A stretch of DNA of 64,000 nt, taken from Perognathus longimembris pacificus. Lineage: Eukaryota > Chordata > Mammalia > Rodentia > Heteromyidae. Below the pieces are notes generated by a model. That model had not been told where the DNA came from. It did no database searches and worked only from the letters and a program-made list of their open reading frames with translations. How positions within the stretch are numbered: the first letter of the stretch is position 1; the number at the start of each line of letters is the position of its first letter. Shown piece by piece: positions 22,613-34,050 of this stretch. The stretch spans positions 58,739,934 through 58,803,933 of the forward strand of contig NC_063169.1 of assembly GCF_023159225.1 (NCBI RefSeq), read 5' to 3'. Made by a program: the position numbers and the translations under genes.

Positions 22613-23750
22613 CAAGAAGTTGGCTACATGCTTTAGTACTGCAGTCCCCACTCAGAGAGAAGCTGGTTCTCCTTTTACACACACCCTTAGCTCTAGATTC
22701 TCAATATACTTCTATTTTCGTTTAAAACATTGCTCTAACCCCCCTGTCGGGTCATAGTAATACATTGAAATGAATTGTTGTAGTAACACTAATGTGGCCC
22801 TTCCTGAATTCTTTGTTTCTATCTAGCACTCAATAGACAGCCTTCTCCTTTTCACACTGTTTTCTTAAGGAGGGCTTGTAGAAGACCATGTTTGAGAGAA
22901 AAAAAAAAATCTTGTTTTCTCTAAAAACTGAACTGGGTAAATATTTTGAATTCACACCTTCCTCCTAGCAGCTAATAGAACAAGAAGGCAGTTGCTTCAC
23001 TGGTTTCTGATGAAAGGCTTTTTCTGTGAAGAGATCTGAAACCTAGAGAATCTTTCCCTTCCCAGCTCACTGGATTTTTCTGCCTCAGTGGCTACAGAAT
23101 TCTTTATAAAGTGCCTGACAGTGGATTTGTTTGGGCTAGGATCCATGATCAATTATTCTCGATCAGCTTTTCTCCCAGCATATAATAATCACTTAACTTT
23201 TTGAATGCATTTTTGCGTTCTTTCCTGAGTATACTATTCCAGGCAGATTACATGGCTTCAGTTTGGGGGCCGAATGGTGTTTTTGTCCACTTTCCCTGTG
23301 AATGGGATCTTAGGAAAGATCTTAGGAAAAGGAGGAGAGGGAGGAAGTGGCTGAGATGAGTCTAGAGCTTGATGGGGAACTCCACTTCACTTCCTTAGTC
23401 CTATGTCACCCACCCAGTTCCTACCACCATCTCGGTGGCCCTCCCCAGACGCCCAGATTCATTTGCTAAATAGACTCCTGGCCCCCAGAAGGCTGTGAGC
23501 TTGCCTGCCTGGGCCCCAGGAAAAGACCTACAGCGGGATGCAGTGCCTGGTGTCCTGTACATTTCTCAGGGTTGGGCTGTTTCTTCTCCAAAGTGGAACG
23601 TGTTTGTGAGAATTCTCCGGATTTCCTCCCTCAATACGCCCAGCGAAAGGGGGACCTATAGGCACACGTGGAGGCATTCCTGCAATATCTTAGCTGGGTC
23701 GTAGTTCTCAAATTTCTTAAAAAGGACTGAATTTTCCCCCATTGGTTGCG

Positions 23751-23751
<1 letters not shown>
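22613..23751. other. No gene recognised
   Basis: Unique-looking DNA of moderate GC with no SINE. The short frame at 23495-23704 has no recognisable domain. Confidence 0.45.

Positions 23752-23789
<38 letters not shown>
23752..23789. repeat. (TG)n microsatellite
   Basis: About 19 uninterrupted TG units. Confidence 0.97.
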
Positions 23790-23790
<1 letters not shown>

Positions 23791-23862
23791 ATGGTTTTGC
23801 TCATATTGTTGCTATTTTTTTTCCCCTTTGGTGATGTAGAAATTCTGATTTTTTTTTTTTTT

Positions 23863-24168
23863 GTACCAGGGATTGAACTCAGAGCCTCATACGTTCTAGG
23901 CAGGCATTTTTCTACTTAAATCACACCTCCAGGCTTTTCTGCTTTGGTGATTTTTAGAATAGCATCTCACATCTCTGCCCAGGCCAGTCTGGACAATCAC
24001 TCTATTTACGCTTCCCCAGGGAGCTGGGAGGACAGAAGCCTATACCTCCACACCCTGCTTTTTATTGGTTGAGAAGAGAGTCTCAGGAATGTGGGGGCTA
24101 TGCTGACCTTGAACCATAATCTTCATGACCTCTGCCTCCTGCCTCGCCAGGCTAAAAGGCCTGAGCAA
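23863..24168 (-). mobile_element. Old trimeric SINE (B1-B1-ID), reverse orientation
   Basis: A reverse ID-like unit (agggattgaactcagagcct ... aaatcacacctccaggc) and two reverse B1-like units (atctctgcccaggccagtct; ctatgctgaccttgaaccat). Confidence 0.6.
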
Positions 24169-25066
24169 TTGCACCTCAGTAGTTCTGATTTGTGTGTCTG
24201 CTTTCCTGGGCCTTGTTTTTCTAGAACTCATTCTATCTCTCTTATTGATCATCAATTTTTTTTTTTTTTTTTGGTAATCTTTAGGTCATTTCCGCAGTGT
24301 TCTTTTTGAACAAGGCCTGGTCGCCATGGCACCCTGGTCCTCCCTGAGCACTTTCAAATGACGCACGCCTTGACATTGCCGTGTACCTCCACAAGGTTGG
24401 AGAGCCGAGGCCCCAGGCACAAATCTCCACAACCTCGAGAAACCATCAGAAATAATGCAGCCACGGTAAAGCAAAAACAACATTCTTTGCGTAAGAGGCA
24501 GAGGCTACGCAGCTCACACCAATGGCGGCCCTGTTGGAACTCAGGGCCATGACATTCACTCCATATCATTTTCAAGTATGCTGTCTAATATTTTCACATG
24601 AAAAATTTGAACTCTCTCAGTGAAACGCTACAGATGCCAAATGAGGATCTCTTGTGGCCAAACTGGATGTAAGGATTTTAAGTGTGGGAACTCCCACAAG
24701 AGAGAGGTATTCTGGAGAAATTCTGAGTGGCTCTTTTTCTCTAAGTCTTTTGTGGCATGGCTTTGTTCCGTGGTCTTCTCAATAACTTCTTTTAAAATTC
24801 TTAATCTAATGAAATGGGGAGGGGGCATGACTTACGTACAATTTAATACCCAAAATTTCAGGAAATAGTTTTTACTAGGAGATAACAGCCAGGATAGAGC
24901 TAAGGTTTATACATGTAAACAGGGAGCTAATACACATTATGAACACAACCAAATCATGGGAGAGGGAGCGGGAATACTGGTTTTCAATGAATGCAGAAAT
25001 CATTTACTCTTGAAAAAAAATCTAGCAATCGCACAAATACTTCTTTGGCCTGGTGATCAGTAGTTT
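24169..25066. other. No gene recognised
   Basis: Unique-looking sequence with a T-run at 24257-24272. 24310-24550 has slightly higher CpG content but no clear exon. Confidence 0.4.
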
Positions 25067-25490
25067 TGTTTCTCAGAGCTACTGTCATCAATGACCACGA
25101 ATAGGTGACTCAAAACAAGAAATGTATTTTCTTACAACTCCAGAGGCCAGCTAGAAATGAAGCTATCAGCAAAGAGCACAGTTGCCATCTAGTGGCAAGT
25201 GGGGAGAATCCATCCTCTCCTAGTTCGCGGTCGCTGAGGGCATTCCTTGGCTTCCAAGGCTTGTGGCTATACTGCGCCTACCTCTATCTCCATCTTCATG
25301 TCAGCCTACCTACCCTCAGTGTGTTTTCTTCTCCTCTATGTGGCTGTCTTGAAAGGCCATCTGTCATTGTCTCCAGTATCCGCCTAAATAACAGGGTGAT
25401 CTTGTTTCATAGTCCTTAATTATACCTGCAAAGATGCCCCACTCTTTTCCCTTTTCACATAAGCTAACAGCCACAGGGCCCAGGGATTAG
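25067..25490 (-). mobile_element. MLT1-type LTR remnant
   Basis: Reverse-strand features occur in order: 'aggtgactcaaaacaagaaa', 'ttacaactccagaggccag', 'gcattccttggcttcc', 'tctatctccatcttcatgtc', 'ttaattatacctgcaaagat'. The LTR contains the CTCF-like motif at 25181-25195. No coding remnant is seen. Confidence 0.7.
25181..25195 (-). promoter_or_regulatory. CTCF-like motif
   Basis: The minus strand reads CCACTAGATGGCAAC, matching 14 of 15 positions of CCASYAGRKGGCRSY. It lies inside an MLT1-like LTR remnant about 3 kb from CpG island 1. Occupancy is unknown. Confidence 0.55.
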
Positions 25491-25569
25491 CAGGTAGATG
25501 TGTCTTTTGTGGGGCCAGGCTTAGCTGCTCGACAATCAGTTAAAAAAAAATGTCAGAACACTGCCCAGC

Positions 25570-25780
25570 AACAAGCTGATTCTAGGTTTATTTGGAAATG
25601 AAAAAGACCCTAAAAAAGAAAAAAGAATCTTAAATAAGAACAAAGTTGGAAGGCCTACAGCACCCAATATTAACTATGAATCAAGAACAAAGTCAGTATG
25701 TTATAGCATAAGAAAACAATAGGGTAGAACACAAGGTCTGGTTCTAGACAAAGCTATCGTGTAACTCGTCAGGGAAGACA
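25570..25780 (+). mobile_element. L1 ORF2 fragment
   Basis: 'ttatttggaaatgaaaaaga', 'aacaaagttggaaggcc' and 'gtatgttatagcataag' follow the order of the 3' part of L1 ORF2. The copy is short and inactive. Confidence 0.6.
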
Positions 25781-25907
25781 AATAGCAGATGGGAACTGGT
25801 TGTACAGGTGGAGGAAATTTTAACTCCTACTTGCATTTTACCACATATGTGAAAATTAAATTAGATGACAGATCTAAGCTCCTTAAGCTACCCTTTTCAC
25901 TATGATG

Positions 25908-26160
25908 ACCAGTATTCATGTGTGGCTGTTGACCATTTGAACTGCAGCTAGTCCACACTGACATGCTACAAAATGACACTTCAGCTTTCAAAGACACAAG
26001 ATTGAAAAGGACAGAAATATTTCAAGAATTTTATAGCGATTACATGCTAAAATGATATTTGGAGTATATTTGAGTGTATTTAAATAAGTATTTAAATGAA
26101 ATATATAGTTTCAGTTAACTGAAGGTATGTTTATTTCTTTATGTCCCTACTAGAAAATGA
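25908..26160 (+). mobile_element. hAT-type DNA transposon fossil (MER-like)
   Basis: 'catgtgtggctgttgaccat', 'actgcagctagtccacactg', 'gattacatgctaaaatgata' and 'tactagaaaatga' match an ancient hAT consensus in order. It is the same family type as 18735-18960, which is inverted. Confidence 0.65.
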
Positions 26161-26294
26161 AAAAAGCTTGCATGATATTTGTTTGACCACACTAGAAGGA
26201 AACCTAGGGATAGTCAAAGATTAGTACAATATACAATGATCTGAAGGAATAAACTGATAAGTGGATTTAGTAAAAACAAAACCTTTAGCTCTAG

Positions 26295-26507
26295 CTAGGC
26301 ACAGGTGTCTCACACTGAAAATCCTACCTAGTCAGGAGGCTGAGATCTGAGAATTGTGGTTTGATGCCAGCCCAGTCAGACAAATACTCATGACTCTTAT
26401 CTCTAATTAACCAGTAAACATCCAGAAGTGGAGGGGTGGTTCAAGTGGTAGAGCACCAGCCATGGGTTCAAAAAGCCAAGCAAATATGAAAGTTCATCAC
26501 CAGTACT

Positions 26508-26509
<2 letters not shown>
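26295..26509 (+). mobile_element. B1-like/ID-like composite SINE
   Basis: 'aggcacaggtgtctcacact', 'caggaggctgagatctgaga', 'gtggttcaagtggtagagca'. It ends in a CA repeat. Confidence 0.85.

Positions 26510-26555
<46 letters not shown>
26510..26555. repeat. (CA)n microsatellite at a SINE tail
   Basis: About 22 CA units follow the SINE end 'ccagtactag'. Confidence 0.97.
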
Positions 26556-26556
<1 letters not shown>

Positions 26557-26559
26557 TAG

Positions 26560-27150
26560 TACTTCTGGAAAGATAATTGAAGAAACAAAAATTCATGCCA
26601 CAAACCAGAACAATACATCCACAGTACATATTACCAACATAAGACTTATGTCAGAATATTTGAAGGCCTCATGCAACTCCATGATGTGGAAACAATGAAA
26701 TAAAAAAGGGTAAGACAGGTGGAAAAAAAGTGACCAAAGAGGATATATGGATATTGAACAAGCACATGAAAAACATATACTGACTAGGGCAAATAAAAAC
26801 TACCATGAAATTGATTAGGTAAAATTATCAGTTGATACAGGTAAAATTATCAGTTTATACAGGTAAAATTAAAAAGGAAAACACTGACCATATCAAGGGT
26901 TATCAATGGTGTGGAGAAACTGGAACTCACACATTCCTGAAAGGAAAAGAAGTTGATACGGTTTCAAAGTTTCTTATAAAGGTAAACATGTACATATGAA
27001 ATGACCCATCGACCCCATGCTTAGAGATTTTTCCAAAGGAAATGATTCCATATTTTCACAAAGACTTACATACACATACTCATAGTAGTCACAAGCTAGA
27101 AATAACTGTCAGTAATCAAATGATCAAATTCAACAATGGAGGATCATCTA
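26560..27150 (+). mobile_element. Old L1 ORF2 3' fragment
   Basis: 'tcaatggtgtggagaaactg', 'gacccatcgaccccatgctt', 'cacaagctagaaataactgt' correspond to the C-terminal ORF2 region of ancient L1. A short 'caggtaaaattatcagtt' motif is duplicated at 26815-26870. Confidence 0.6.
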
Positions 27151-27164
27151 TGATATGCTGTAGT

Positions 27165-27505
27165 AAGCCAAGTACTGCAGTCCATGCCCTCAACCAGAGA
27201 TAGGTAAGAGGATAAGAATGGGAGGATTGTGGCCAGTTCAGAAGGGGGCATAATTTAGAGATTGCTTCTGACCAATAAAAGCTGGATGGGTGGTACATAC
27301 CTCTCACCTTCCCACCCCCCCTAACTAGGAAAGAGTGAATAGGAGGATTACAATCCAGTCTAGTCCAGTCCAGGCATAACATAGGCCTTATTGAAAAGTA
27401 ATGAAAGCAAACAAAATAGCTAGGCATGTGGCTCAAATGCTAGAGTGCCTGCCTGGTAAGCACAAAGCCCTCAGATCAAACCCAAGGACCACCAAAAACA
27501 AAACA
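27165..27505 (+). mobile_element. Old trimeric SINE (B1-B1-ID)
   Basis: Two decayed B1-like units (cagtccatgccctcaaccag ... ; gctggatgggtggtacatac ...) then an ID-like unit 'gtggctcaaatgctagagtg ... tcaaacccaaggaccacc'. Confidence 0.55.
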
Positions 27506-27566
27506 AATCTTAAACGACAGACTATATGACCACATTGATTTGAAGTTTTAGAAAGACAAGTTGTAG

Positions 27567-27682
27567 CCCAGCGCCGATAGCTCACATCTATAATCTTAGT
27601 TACTTAGGAGGCTGATATCTGCAGATAGCAGCCCTAGCAGAAAAGTCCAGGAGACTCTTATCTCCAATAAATGACAAAAAGA
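27567..27682 (+). mobile_element. B1-like/ID-like composite SINE, left part only
   Basis: 'gcgccgatagctcacatcta' to 'gagactcttatctccaataa', then an A-rich end. Confidence 0.75.
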
Positions 27683-28015
27683 GAAAAGAAAATAGATAAG
27701 TTGTAGCTCAGAGCAATGGATCTGTAGTGGTGTGATCTTCAGCAATACAGAGTGACTGACCTCTAGGGTTGGTGCAGGAGAATTGTGAGGGAACCCCACG
27801 GAGTGCTGATCCTGTTCCAGGTTTTATTGGTGAGAGTATTATGTGAATCTCTTTGTCATAGTGTGCAAATTGATACATCTAAGAACATGTACATTCTATG
27901 ACATGTAAAATAAACCATAATACAATACATTTTATTAAATTTCTTTATTCTTATTTTAACATGGGACCAGGGGAAGAAAGTGGTAACACGTCAGTGCATT
28001 TCATCTTCATCTATT
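27683..28015. other. No gene recognised
   Basis: Unassigned AT-rich stretch before a dimeric SINE. Confidence 0.4.
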
Positions 28016-28217
28016 CTTTTTTTGCCAGTCCTGGGGCTTGGACTCAGGGCCTGAGCACTGTCCCTGGCTTCCTTTTTGCTCAAGGCTAGCACTCTGCCAC
28101 TTGAGCCACAGCGCCACTTCTGGCCATTTTCTGTATATGTGGTGCTGGGGAATCGAACCCAGGGCCTCATGTATACGAGGCAAGCTCTCTCACCACTAGG
28201 CCATATCCCCAGCCTCA
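28016..28217 (-). mobile_element. ID/ID-like dimeric SINE
   Basis: A well-preserved reverse copy: 'gccagtcctggggcttggac' to 'aggccatatccccagcc'. Overlapping frames on both strands are SINE translations. Confidence 0.92.
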
Positions 28218-29055
28218 TCTGTTTTTGATTGCCAAGATTTTCCTCAGCACCCCCCAGCATATCACGAGCTGGCTTTCTCACCAAGGAAGCTTTCATTGGT
28301 GCAGATGAAACTCAAACCTGGGTCTCTTTCTGTCTCTGAATCCAGCATCCTTTAAAAATAGCCAGCAGCCAGAGGGAGCAATCAAATCAGCCAGTTTACA
28401 TCCTGCTAACCAGATTTCAAACCATAACAACTGGAACCAAATCCCCAAGTGCAACCAACTCAACAGATATTCAATAAATGCCGAGTGTGGATTTTCTCTA
28501 ACCAAAATAAAAGTTAACACTTTAAACTCTATTCAAAACAAACAGAACAAACCTCTAACTCCTGGCTTCTCATCAAACTACTTCTCCCAGGCCTTGGGCT
28601 GACCTCTGTCAATCTCAGCTCTCTGCTTTTTATGAGGCTGTCATCTTGGCTCAGGGGATGCCAGTCCCTTCCCCAGCTCTTGTCACTATTTGTAATAACG
28701 TCTCCATCCAGCTATCATTTCCTCCAATGAGCCTCCCATGAGAACATGTCATTTCCTAATGCAAGACTGACGTTCATGTCTCTCGCCAGCCAAATGACGT
28801 TCATCAGGCACATTCAGCTCACAAGGAGCTTTGGTACCCCCTAGTTCTTCTGCTACAGTGTGTCATTTTATCTGCCAGAGCATACCTGTCTTACATGCAT
28901 CTGGACAAGTGGAACAAGAAAATGACTGGGACGTAGCCATTTATCAAGGACCAAAAGACAGACAGATAACAATCTTGATTGCCCACAAAATTAGTTTGAG
29001 ACATACTCAGGAGCATGATGGAGCACACCTCTCAGTGTGTCTGTGCGGGCATTTC
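28218..29055. other. No gene recognised
   Basis: Unique-looking sequence. 'tattcaataaatgc' near 28470 may be the end of a decayed MIR or L2. Confidence 0.4.
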
Positions 29056-29345
29056 TAGAGACAGTTAGATCTGATGGCTCCGATCTAATCAACAGATTAC
29101 TCCATGGATCCTCAATTTAAATAGACTATTGGGAGGTGGTGGAACTATGTAGTTAGGGGCTGGCTGAAGGAAGCAGTAAGTGGGAGGAGGGCCTTCGGGG
29201 TCCCCATGCTCTGATCTGCTTCCTGTCCACCATAAGGTGAGCTGCTCCACCTTGCCCTCCTACTTCTAAAAACATAAGCAAAATAAACCTTTTCTCCTTT
29301 TAGATGTTGTTGTCAATTCAGTGGCAAGAAAAATAAGTACCACAG
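29056..29345 (+). mobile_element. LTR remnant (MaLR-like)
   Basis: 'attgggaggtggtggaacta', 'caccataaggtgagctgctc' and 'aaataaaccttttctccttt' occur in the order seen in Glires MaLR-type LTRs. The subfamily is not assigned. Confidence 0.55.
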
Positions 29346-29642
29346 GCAGTAAGTAGCAGAACAGGGTAGCTTGTGGCTCTCACCAAAAAAGAAAAAAAAG
29401 TCAGTGATAACCCATGGATTTGAATAACATACATATTTTCAATTTACTGAATGAAATGTACTGATGGGGCTTCAACTAGATAAGATAGAAATTTCTATAA
29501 GTGGAAGATTTCAGTGTCCAGTTTGACATATTAACAATGCACTTAAAATTTTAAAATACCCTCTATAGCTGTTAATATTAATCAAATAGAATCAGTGAGA
29601 AGTAATTTGAAATGGAATTATGTGGCATGGAAAAATAATTAA

Positions 29643-29706
29643 CAGCTGGGCGCTAGAAGCTTTACACATGTAATCTTAGATAGGATCAGTTCAGGCAGAA
29701 AAATCA
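29643..29706 (+). mobile_element. B1-like SINE fragment
   Basis: 'agctgggcgctagaagcttt' through 'cagttcaggcagaaaaat'. The remaining sequence up to about 29870 may be its decayed right half. Confidence 0.5.
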
Positions 29707-29911
29707 GCAATTAATCCTCCATCTCTATGGAAGGAAGCTGGACTTGGGGCACACCTGAGACCCTAACAACAGAGAGGAGGAGGAAATAGGTAGTTTGAGG
29801 CCCAAGTGTCTCAGATTCTGAGATCCAGAAAGTAGGGGCTTAAAACAAGAGAATTACTGAACAACCAAGAACATGTGAACATCTAACTTTCCATATTTCA
29901 TGCTTTCTCTT

Positions 29912-30112
29912 TTGTGCCAGCCCTGGACTTCTGGACTTAAAACCTCACTTGGCCTTTTCTATTCCTGATGGAGCTCTACCTCCACTTCTGGTCTTTTCTG
30001 GTTAATTAGAACTGAGTCTCATGAGTTTGTCTCCTCAGGCTTGTTTCAAACTCAATGCTCAGCTCTCAGGCTCTGAGTACCCAGGATTGTAAGTTTGGAA
30101 GTGTGAGTTTTC
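29912..30112 (-). mobile_element. B1-like/ID-like composite SINE
   Basis: Reverse copy: 'gtgccagccctggacttctg', 'gttaattagaactgagtctc', ending near 'taagtttggaagtgtgag'. Confidence 0.78.
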
Positions 30113-30203
30113 AGCCCCCAACTTATATCATACTTGTAAACTAAAACATTTGTTAATTAATGTAACAATGACCTTAATACTTGCTGCATCATGTTTCACC
30201 ATA

Positions 30204-30282
30204 TTCTTTTATGGATATATGAACTCAGGGCCTCACACTTATGAGGCAGATGGTCTACCACTTGAGCTACCTCTGCAGCCCC
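30204..30282 (-). mobile_element. ID SINE monomer
   Basis: Reverse ID: 'gaactcagggcctcacactt ... accacttgagctacctctgc'. Confidence 0.8.
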
Positions 30283-30484
30283 TTGTCTTACACATTAGTT
30301 GTACATCTTAAGTTTTCCTCTGCTTTCCAGAGCTGGCAATCCACTATGATGGCACACATTGACTTGAATGGAGAAGAACATGTACTCATGGACATTTCTG
30401 CCCCAAATACATGACCTAAGTATTAACATTAAAACTGGGGGACAGTATTTTTTGTTAAAGTCAAAGTTACAAAGAAAAAGAAAG

Positions 30485-30498
30485 GCGCACGCGCGCGT

Positions 30499-30545
<47 letters not shown>
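30485..30545. repeat. (CG)n-(CA)n alternating purine-pyrimidine tract
   Basis: 61 bp of unbroken purine/pyrimidine alternation: a GCGC/GTGC-rich start of about 18 bp followed by CA units. This type of sequence readily forms Z-DNA. Confidence 0.95.
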
Positions 30546-30547
<2 letters not shown>

Positions 30548-30579
30548 TCCAGGCTGATCTCTGCCTAATAATGCCTTCA

Positions 30580-30935
30580 AACACTACCAAATGTGTGTCC
30601 CCTACCATATTTGCGTGCTGAATCACAAATGTCAGTGTGAAAGTATTTGGAGGGGGAGCCTTTGGGGAGCAGGAGGAGTAGGTGGTGTGAGGAGAGCCCT
30701 TCCTCTCCAGATGGCATCAGTGTCCTTATGAGAAGGGGCAGATGCCACAGAGTACCATTCTTTCTTTCCACCTGAAGACCACTGTCTGCAAACCAGAAAG
30801 AGGATCTGCACCAGACACCAAGTCTGGTGACACTCTATCTTGTGCCTGCAAGCCTCTGGAATGGCAAGAAATTTCTACTGTTCAAGCTACCCACTGGGCG
30901 TGCTTGTTACAGGAGCTGAGCTGACAAAGACATCC
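30580..30935 (+). mobile_element. MaLR/ERVL-type LTR remnant
   Basis: 'aaatgtcagtgtgaaagtat', 'gcatcagtgtccttatgaga', 'ctgcaccagacaccaagtct', 'ctgagctgacaaagaca' follow the order of a eutherian LTR consensus. It is non-coding. Confidence 0.65.
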
Positions 30936-31079
30936 ATGGACACATGAGGAAACAATGCCTAGGGAAGCTGAGGAATTGGGCCAAGCCTTTAAGCTAGTCA
31001 GTAACCAGGCTGAAACTTTTCCTGATTCCCTAGCCTGGGCTATGCCACGCCCACAAAACCATTAAGACACACAGGCTTT

Positions 31080-31850
31080 GTAATAGTAGAGGCTAGAAAC
31101 AGATTCTAATGGGTAATAGGTCATTCTGACTATGAGGTTTTAATGTGTATGTAATGCATTTCACTAATTGAAGCTTAAAAAGGACTTTGTGTTCAGCATT
31201 TATTTAATAACATCACAGCGAAGGGTAAGAGCCTCTACATGGTCAATACTGATGGGAAATTCTAGCAATACTTATTATATTTTTTCTAAGGTTTTATTAG
31301 TAGCTTTTTAAAAAGTTATTCCATCTATAGCTAATCTCCCCATTGCTTTGTTAATATCTGTGCTATTTGCCCTTCAGGGCATGTGTTTGCAGGGAGAAAA
31401 ACAATATTGACACAAAAACATTGGTTCTTAGTGATAGAATAACTATAGAGAAGAAAGGTAATGGAGAATTCTAAGCTACTGCACCTGTCTACAAGTGTAC
31501 AACGTTTTAATGCATAGTTAAACAACAACAACAACAAAAACCACATGGATGTCATTCTGTGAGCAGCCCTCTGGGACAAACAGTGACATTCTGTCTTACT
31601 GTGATTTTTAAAGTTGCTGGGAGACTTATTTTAAACTGGCAAGCTCTTATAACCATTGAGCTTTTAGGAAGTGGGAAGAATAAAAATTCTACAAAGTAAT
31701 GAAATACTAATTTCTGTAGTTCTTTTCCTTTGTGCAAGCAAGAAGGATGCCAAAGAGGTCTAACTATATTGGGAGCATTCCAGGAGGGTTACAGAAGGAT
31801 CAGGTGGGCATGAAATCATAGAACTGACCATTGAGGGAGAAGGGAACACC
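31080..31850. other. No gene recognised
   Basis: AT-rich with a small CAA repeat at 31520-31540. No recognisable coding sequence. Confidence 0.4.
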
Positions 31851-31975
31851 TGCTCTCTGGCAGGTACCTTAAGCCTCCTACTTCATAGACAAGGTGGTCA
31901 AGACTAAGACACAGAAAAGCCAGTGAAGAAGTGATCCACCTATGTAAAGCAGATCTGGGTTTGATCTAGAATCCT
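31851..31975 (-). mobile_element. MIR fragment
   Basis: 'ttcatagacaaggtggtcaa' with 'agcagatctgggtttgatct' is reverse MIR. Confidence 0.6.
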
Positions 31976-32006
31976 CATTTATTTATTTGTTTATTTATTT
32001 ATTTAT

Positions 32007-32199
32007 TGCCAGTCCTGGGTTTGGACTCAGGTCCTGAGCATTGTCTCTGGCTTCTTTCTGCTCAAGGCTAGCACTCTGCCACTTGAGCCACAGCACCAAT
32101 TCTGGCCACTTTCTATATATGTGCTGCTGGGGAATCGAACCCAGGGCTTCATGTATACAAGGCGAGCACTCTTGCCACTAGGCCATATTCCCGGCCCCT
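32007..32199 (-). mobile_element. ID/ID-like dimeric SINE
   Basis: Reverse copy from 'gccagtcctgggtttggact' to 'ccactaggccatattcccgg', preceded by a TTTA tail repeat at 31977-32006. Confidence 0.92.
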
Positions 32200-32214
32200 C
32201 ATCCTCATTCTTAT

Positions 32215-32330
32215 TTTAAGGCATAGAGTGTCTCTTGCTTAGTGGCCCAGACTAGCCTGAAACTCACAACCCTCCTGCCTCAGCCTCCCAGGTGCTGGAA
32301 TTACAGGTGGATGATACCATGACCAGTTGT
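32215..32330 (-). mobile_element. B1 SINE monomer
   Basis: Reverse B1: 'tggcccagactagcctgaaa' and 'ctcccaggtgctggaattac'. Confidence 0.85.
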
Positions 32331-32335
32331 CCAAA

Positions 32336-32336
<1 letters not shown>

Positions 32337-32373
<37 letters not shown>
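32337..32373. repeat. (TG)n microsatellite
   Basis: About 18 TG units between two SINEs. Confidence 0.97.
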
Positions 32374-32375
<2 letters not shown>

Positions 32376-32385
32376 ATGCATGTGC

Positions 32386-32456
32386 CTGTCCTGGGGCTTG
32401 AACTAAAGGGCTGTGCACTGTCCCTCAGTTATTTTTTTGCTCAAGGCTAGCACATT

Positions 32457-32459
<3 letters not shown>
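32386..32459 (-). mobile_element. ID-like SINE fragment
   Basis: 'tcctggggcttgaactaaag ... gctcaaggctagcacattct', cut off by the next TG repeat. Confidence 0.75.

Positions 32460-32503
<44 letters not shown>
32460..32503. repeat. (TG)n microsatellite
   Basis: About 21 TG units interrupting or ending the SINE fragment. Confidence 0.97.
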
Positions 32504-32504
<1 letters not shown>

Positions 32505-33181
32505 TCCTGAAGAATGGTGTAAAAGGCACATCTGAATGTGGGCTCAAGCCACAGACTTTGAAAGCTACAATAATACAGTATGTATGACATGACCTAGACA
32601 CAAGAAACTTAAATTTAGCAGAAGAAACAAAAATAAGTTAATCTTGGCAAAAGATTTTTCTTTAACTATGGAATAGAGAAATGTTTTGTTTATAGTTTAC
32701 ACCAAAAAATAGTACTATGGTTAACTCATTTCCACAATTTTAGCCTTAGAAAAATAGGGTCTTCTGTAAATTTTTATCCATGCATGTAAATGTCTTTTAT
32801 TGTATTTATAATTGTTTACTTTCAATTTATTTTACCATAGTCCCACAAGGAATTTTGAGGCAATTTTCTAGCTTGGAGTATCATCCTGAGCTATAGGATT
32901 TAGAAACCCAAACCTCCGTTCTGTTTCTGATGGTATGCTTCTTGTTGAAATCTACTTGCATGAATTTCTAGTAATTTCTAGTAACTATAGCTAAAATGCT
33001 GGTCCACTAAATTTCTTTCACTGCTATTTCAAGTTAAAATAACCCTGTAGTGTCCATCTCTTTCCTTTTACTCGAATACAGCAAGGCTTAGGACGCATCT
33101 GTATTTAATGTTTTAAGGCCCACAAACACTGTAACCTCCACAAATCAGAGGGAGAAATTTCTATCTAAAGATGGAAAAAGA
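32504..33181. other. No gene recognised
   Basis: AT-rich. The phrase 'ctagtaatttctagtaa' is locally duplicated near 32970. Confidence 0.4.
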
Positions 33182-33325
33182 AGCCAGGTGCTGGTGACTC
33201 AAATCTACAATCCTCACCACTTAGGGGACTGAGATCTCTGAAGTCTTAGCTCCTCAAAAAATTTTAATCTTGCCTAACAAGTGCAATCTCCTGAGTTCAA
33301 TCCCTACTACCAAAAAAAGAAAAGA
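33182..33325 (+). mobile_element. B1-like/ID composite SINE, internally deleted
   Basis: 'agccaggtgctggtgactca' passes after a deletion into 'tgcctaacaagtgcaatctc ... gttcaatccctactacc'. Confidence 0.7.
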
Positions 33326-34050
33326 CCAACTACTTTAAAAAAAAATCAACGGTAGAAATATGGTTCTTTGTCACTGTTGTTTGTGATCATTTTATGCTAC
33401 AACCAAAGCAAGTTCCTTGGTAAAGTGAATTAAATTAATTATTTAACTATATATAGTTATGGTATAAACCATTAGCTATTCAAACATTTATCTTTTTTTT
33501 TGAATACTCTATCTAAGATTAATGGTTACCCTTGTAAATATTCTGAGTAGACAGAATAAAGCACATTACAGGTCAGATCTGTGTAGTGTAGTGTCTTGAT
33601 GGAAATCAATATTAATTTTGGCAGTGGCTCCCAGACTGAGCATATTTTCAAAGCTCAGGCTTTGCACTGAGTTGGGTTGTATTTTATTACCATTTTTTAA
33701 ACAATAGTGCAATAAGCTGGTATAAGATAAAGAGTGAGAAGACGAAGAGCAGAAGAGAGAGTTCTAAGTGCCATATTTAGGAGAAGTAATTTAAGAGAGA
33801 AATAAAACTTCACCACAATGTGCTAGTTTGGGGTTACCATTGTAATCTGAACTTCACCTTCTCAAAATACATAAGAGAGAACACTCCCCGTGATTCTGCG
33901 AGCTGACTAGTGAGGCAATCTGGATAAATGGGCTCTGATTCTGCACAGGCAGCCATCAGCTCAGTGTGTCTCTAGTGCCCTATGCACACACAGCCAAATG
34001 TTCACAGCCCCAAATTATAAAGACATGCTTGTCTAATTGTTGATGACAGA
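33326..34050. other. No gene recognised
   Basis: AT-rich unique-looking sequence, slightly GC-richer at 33880-34015. Confidence 0.4.
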
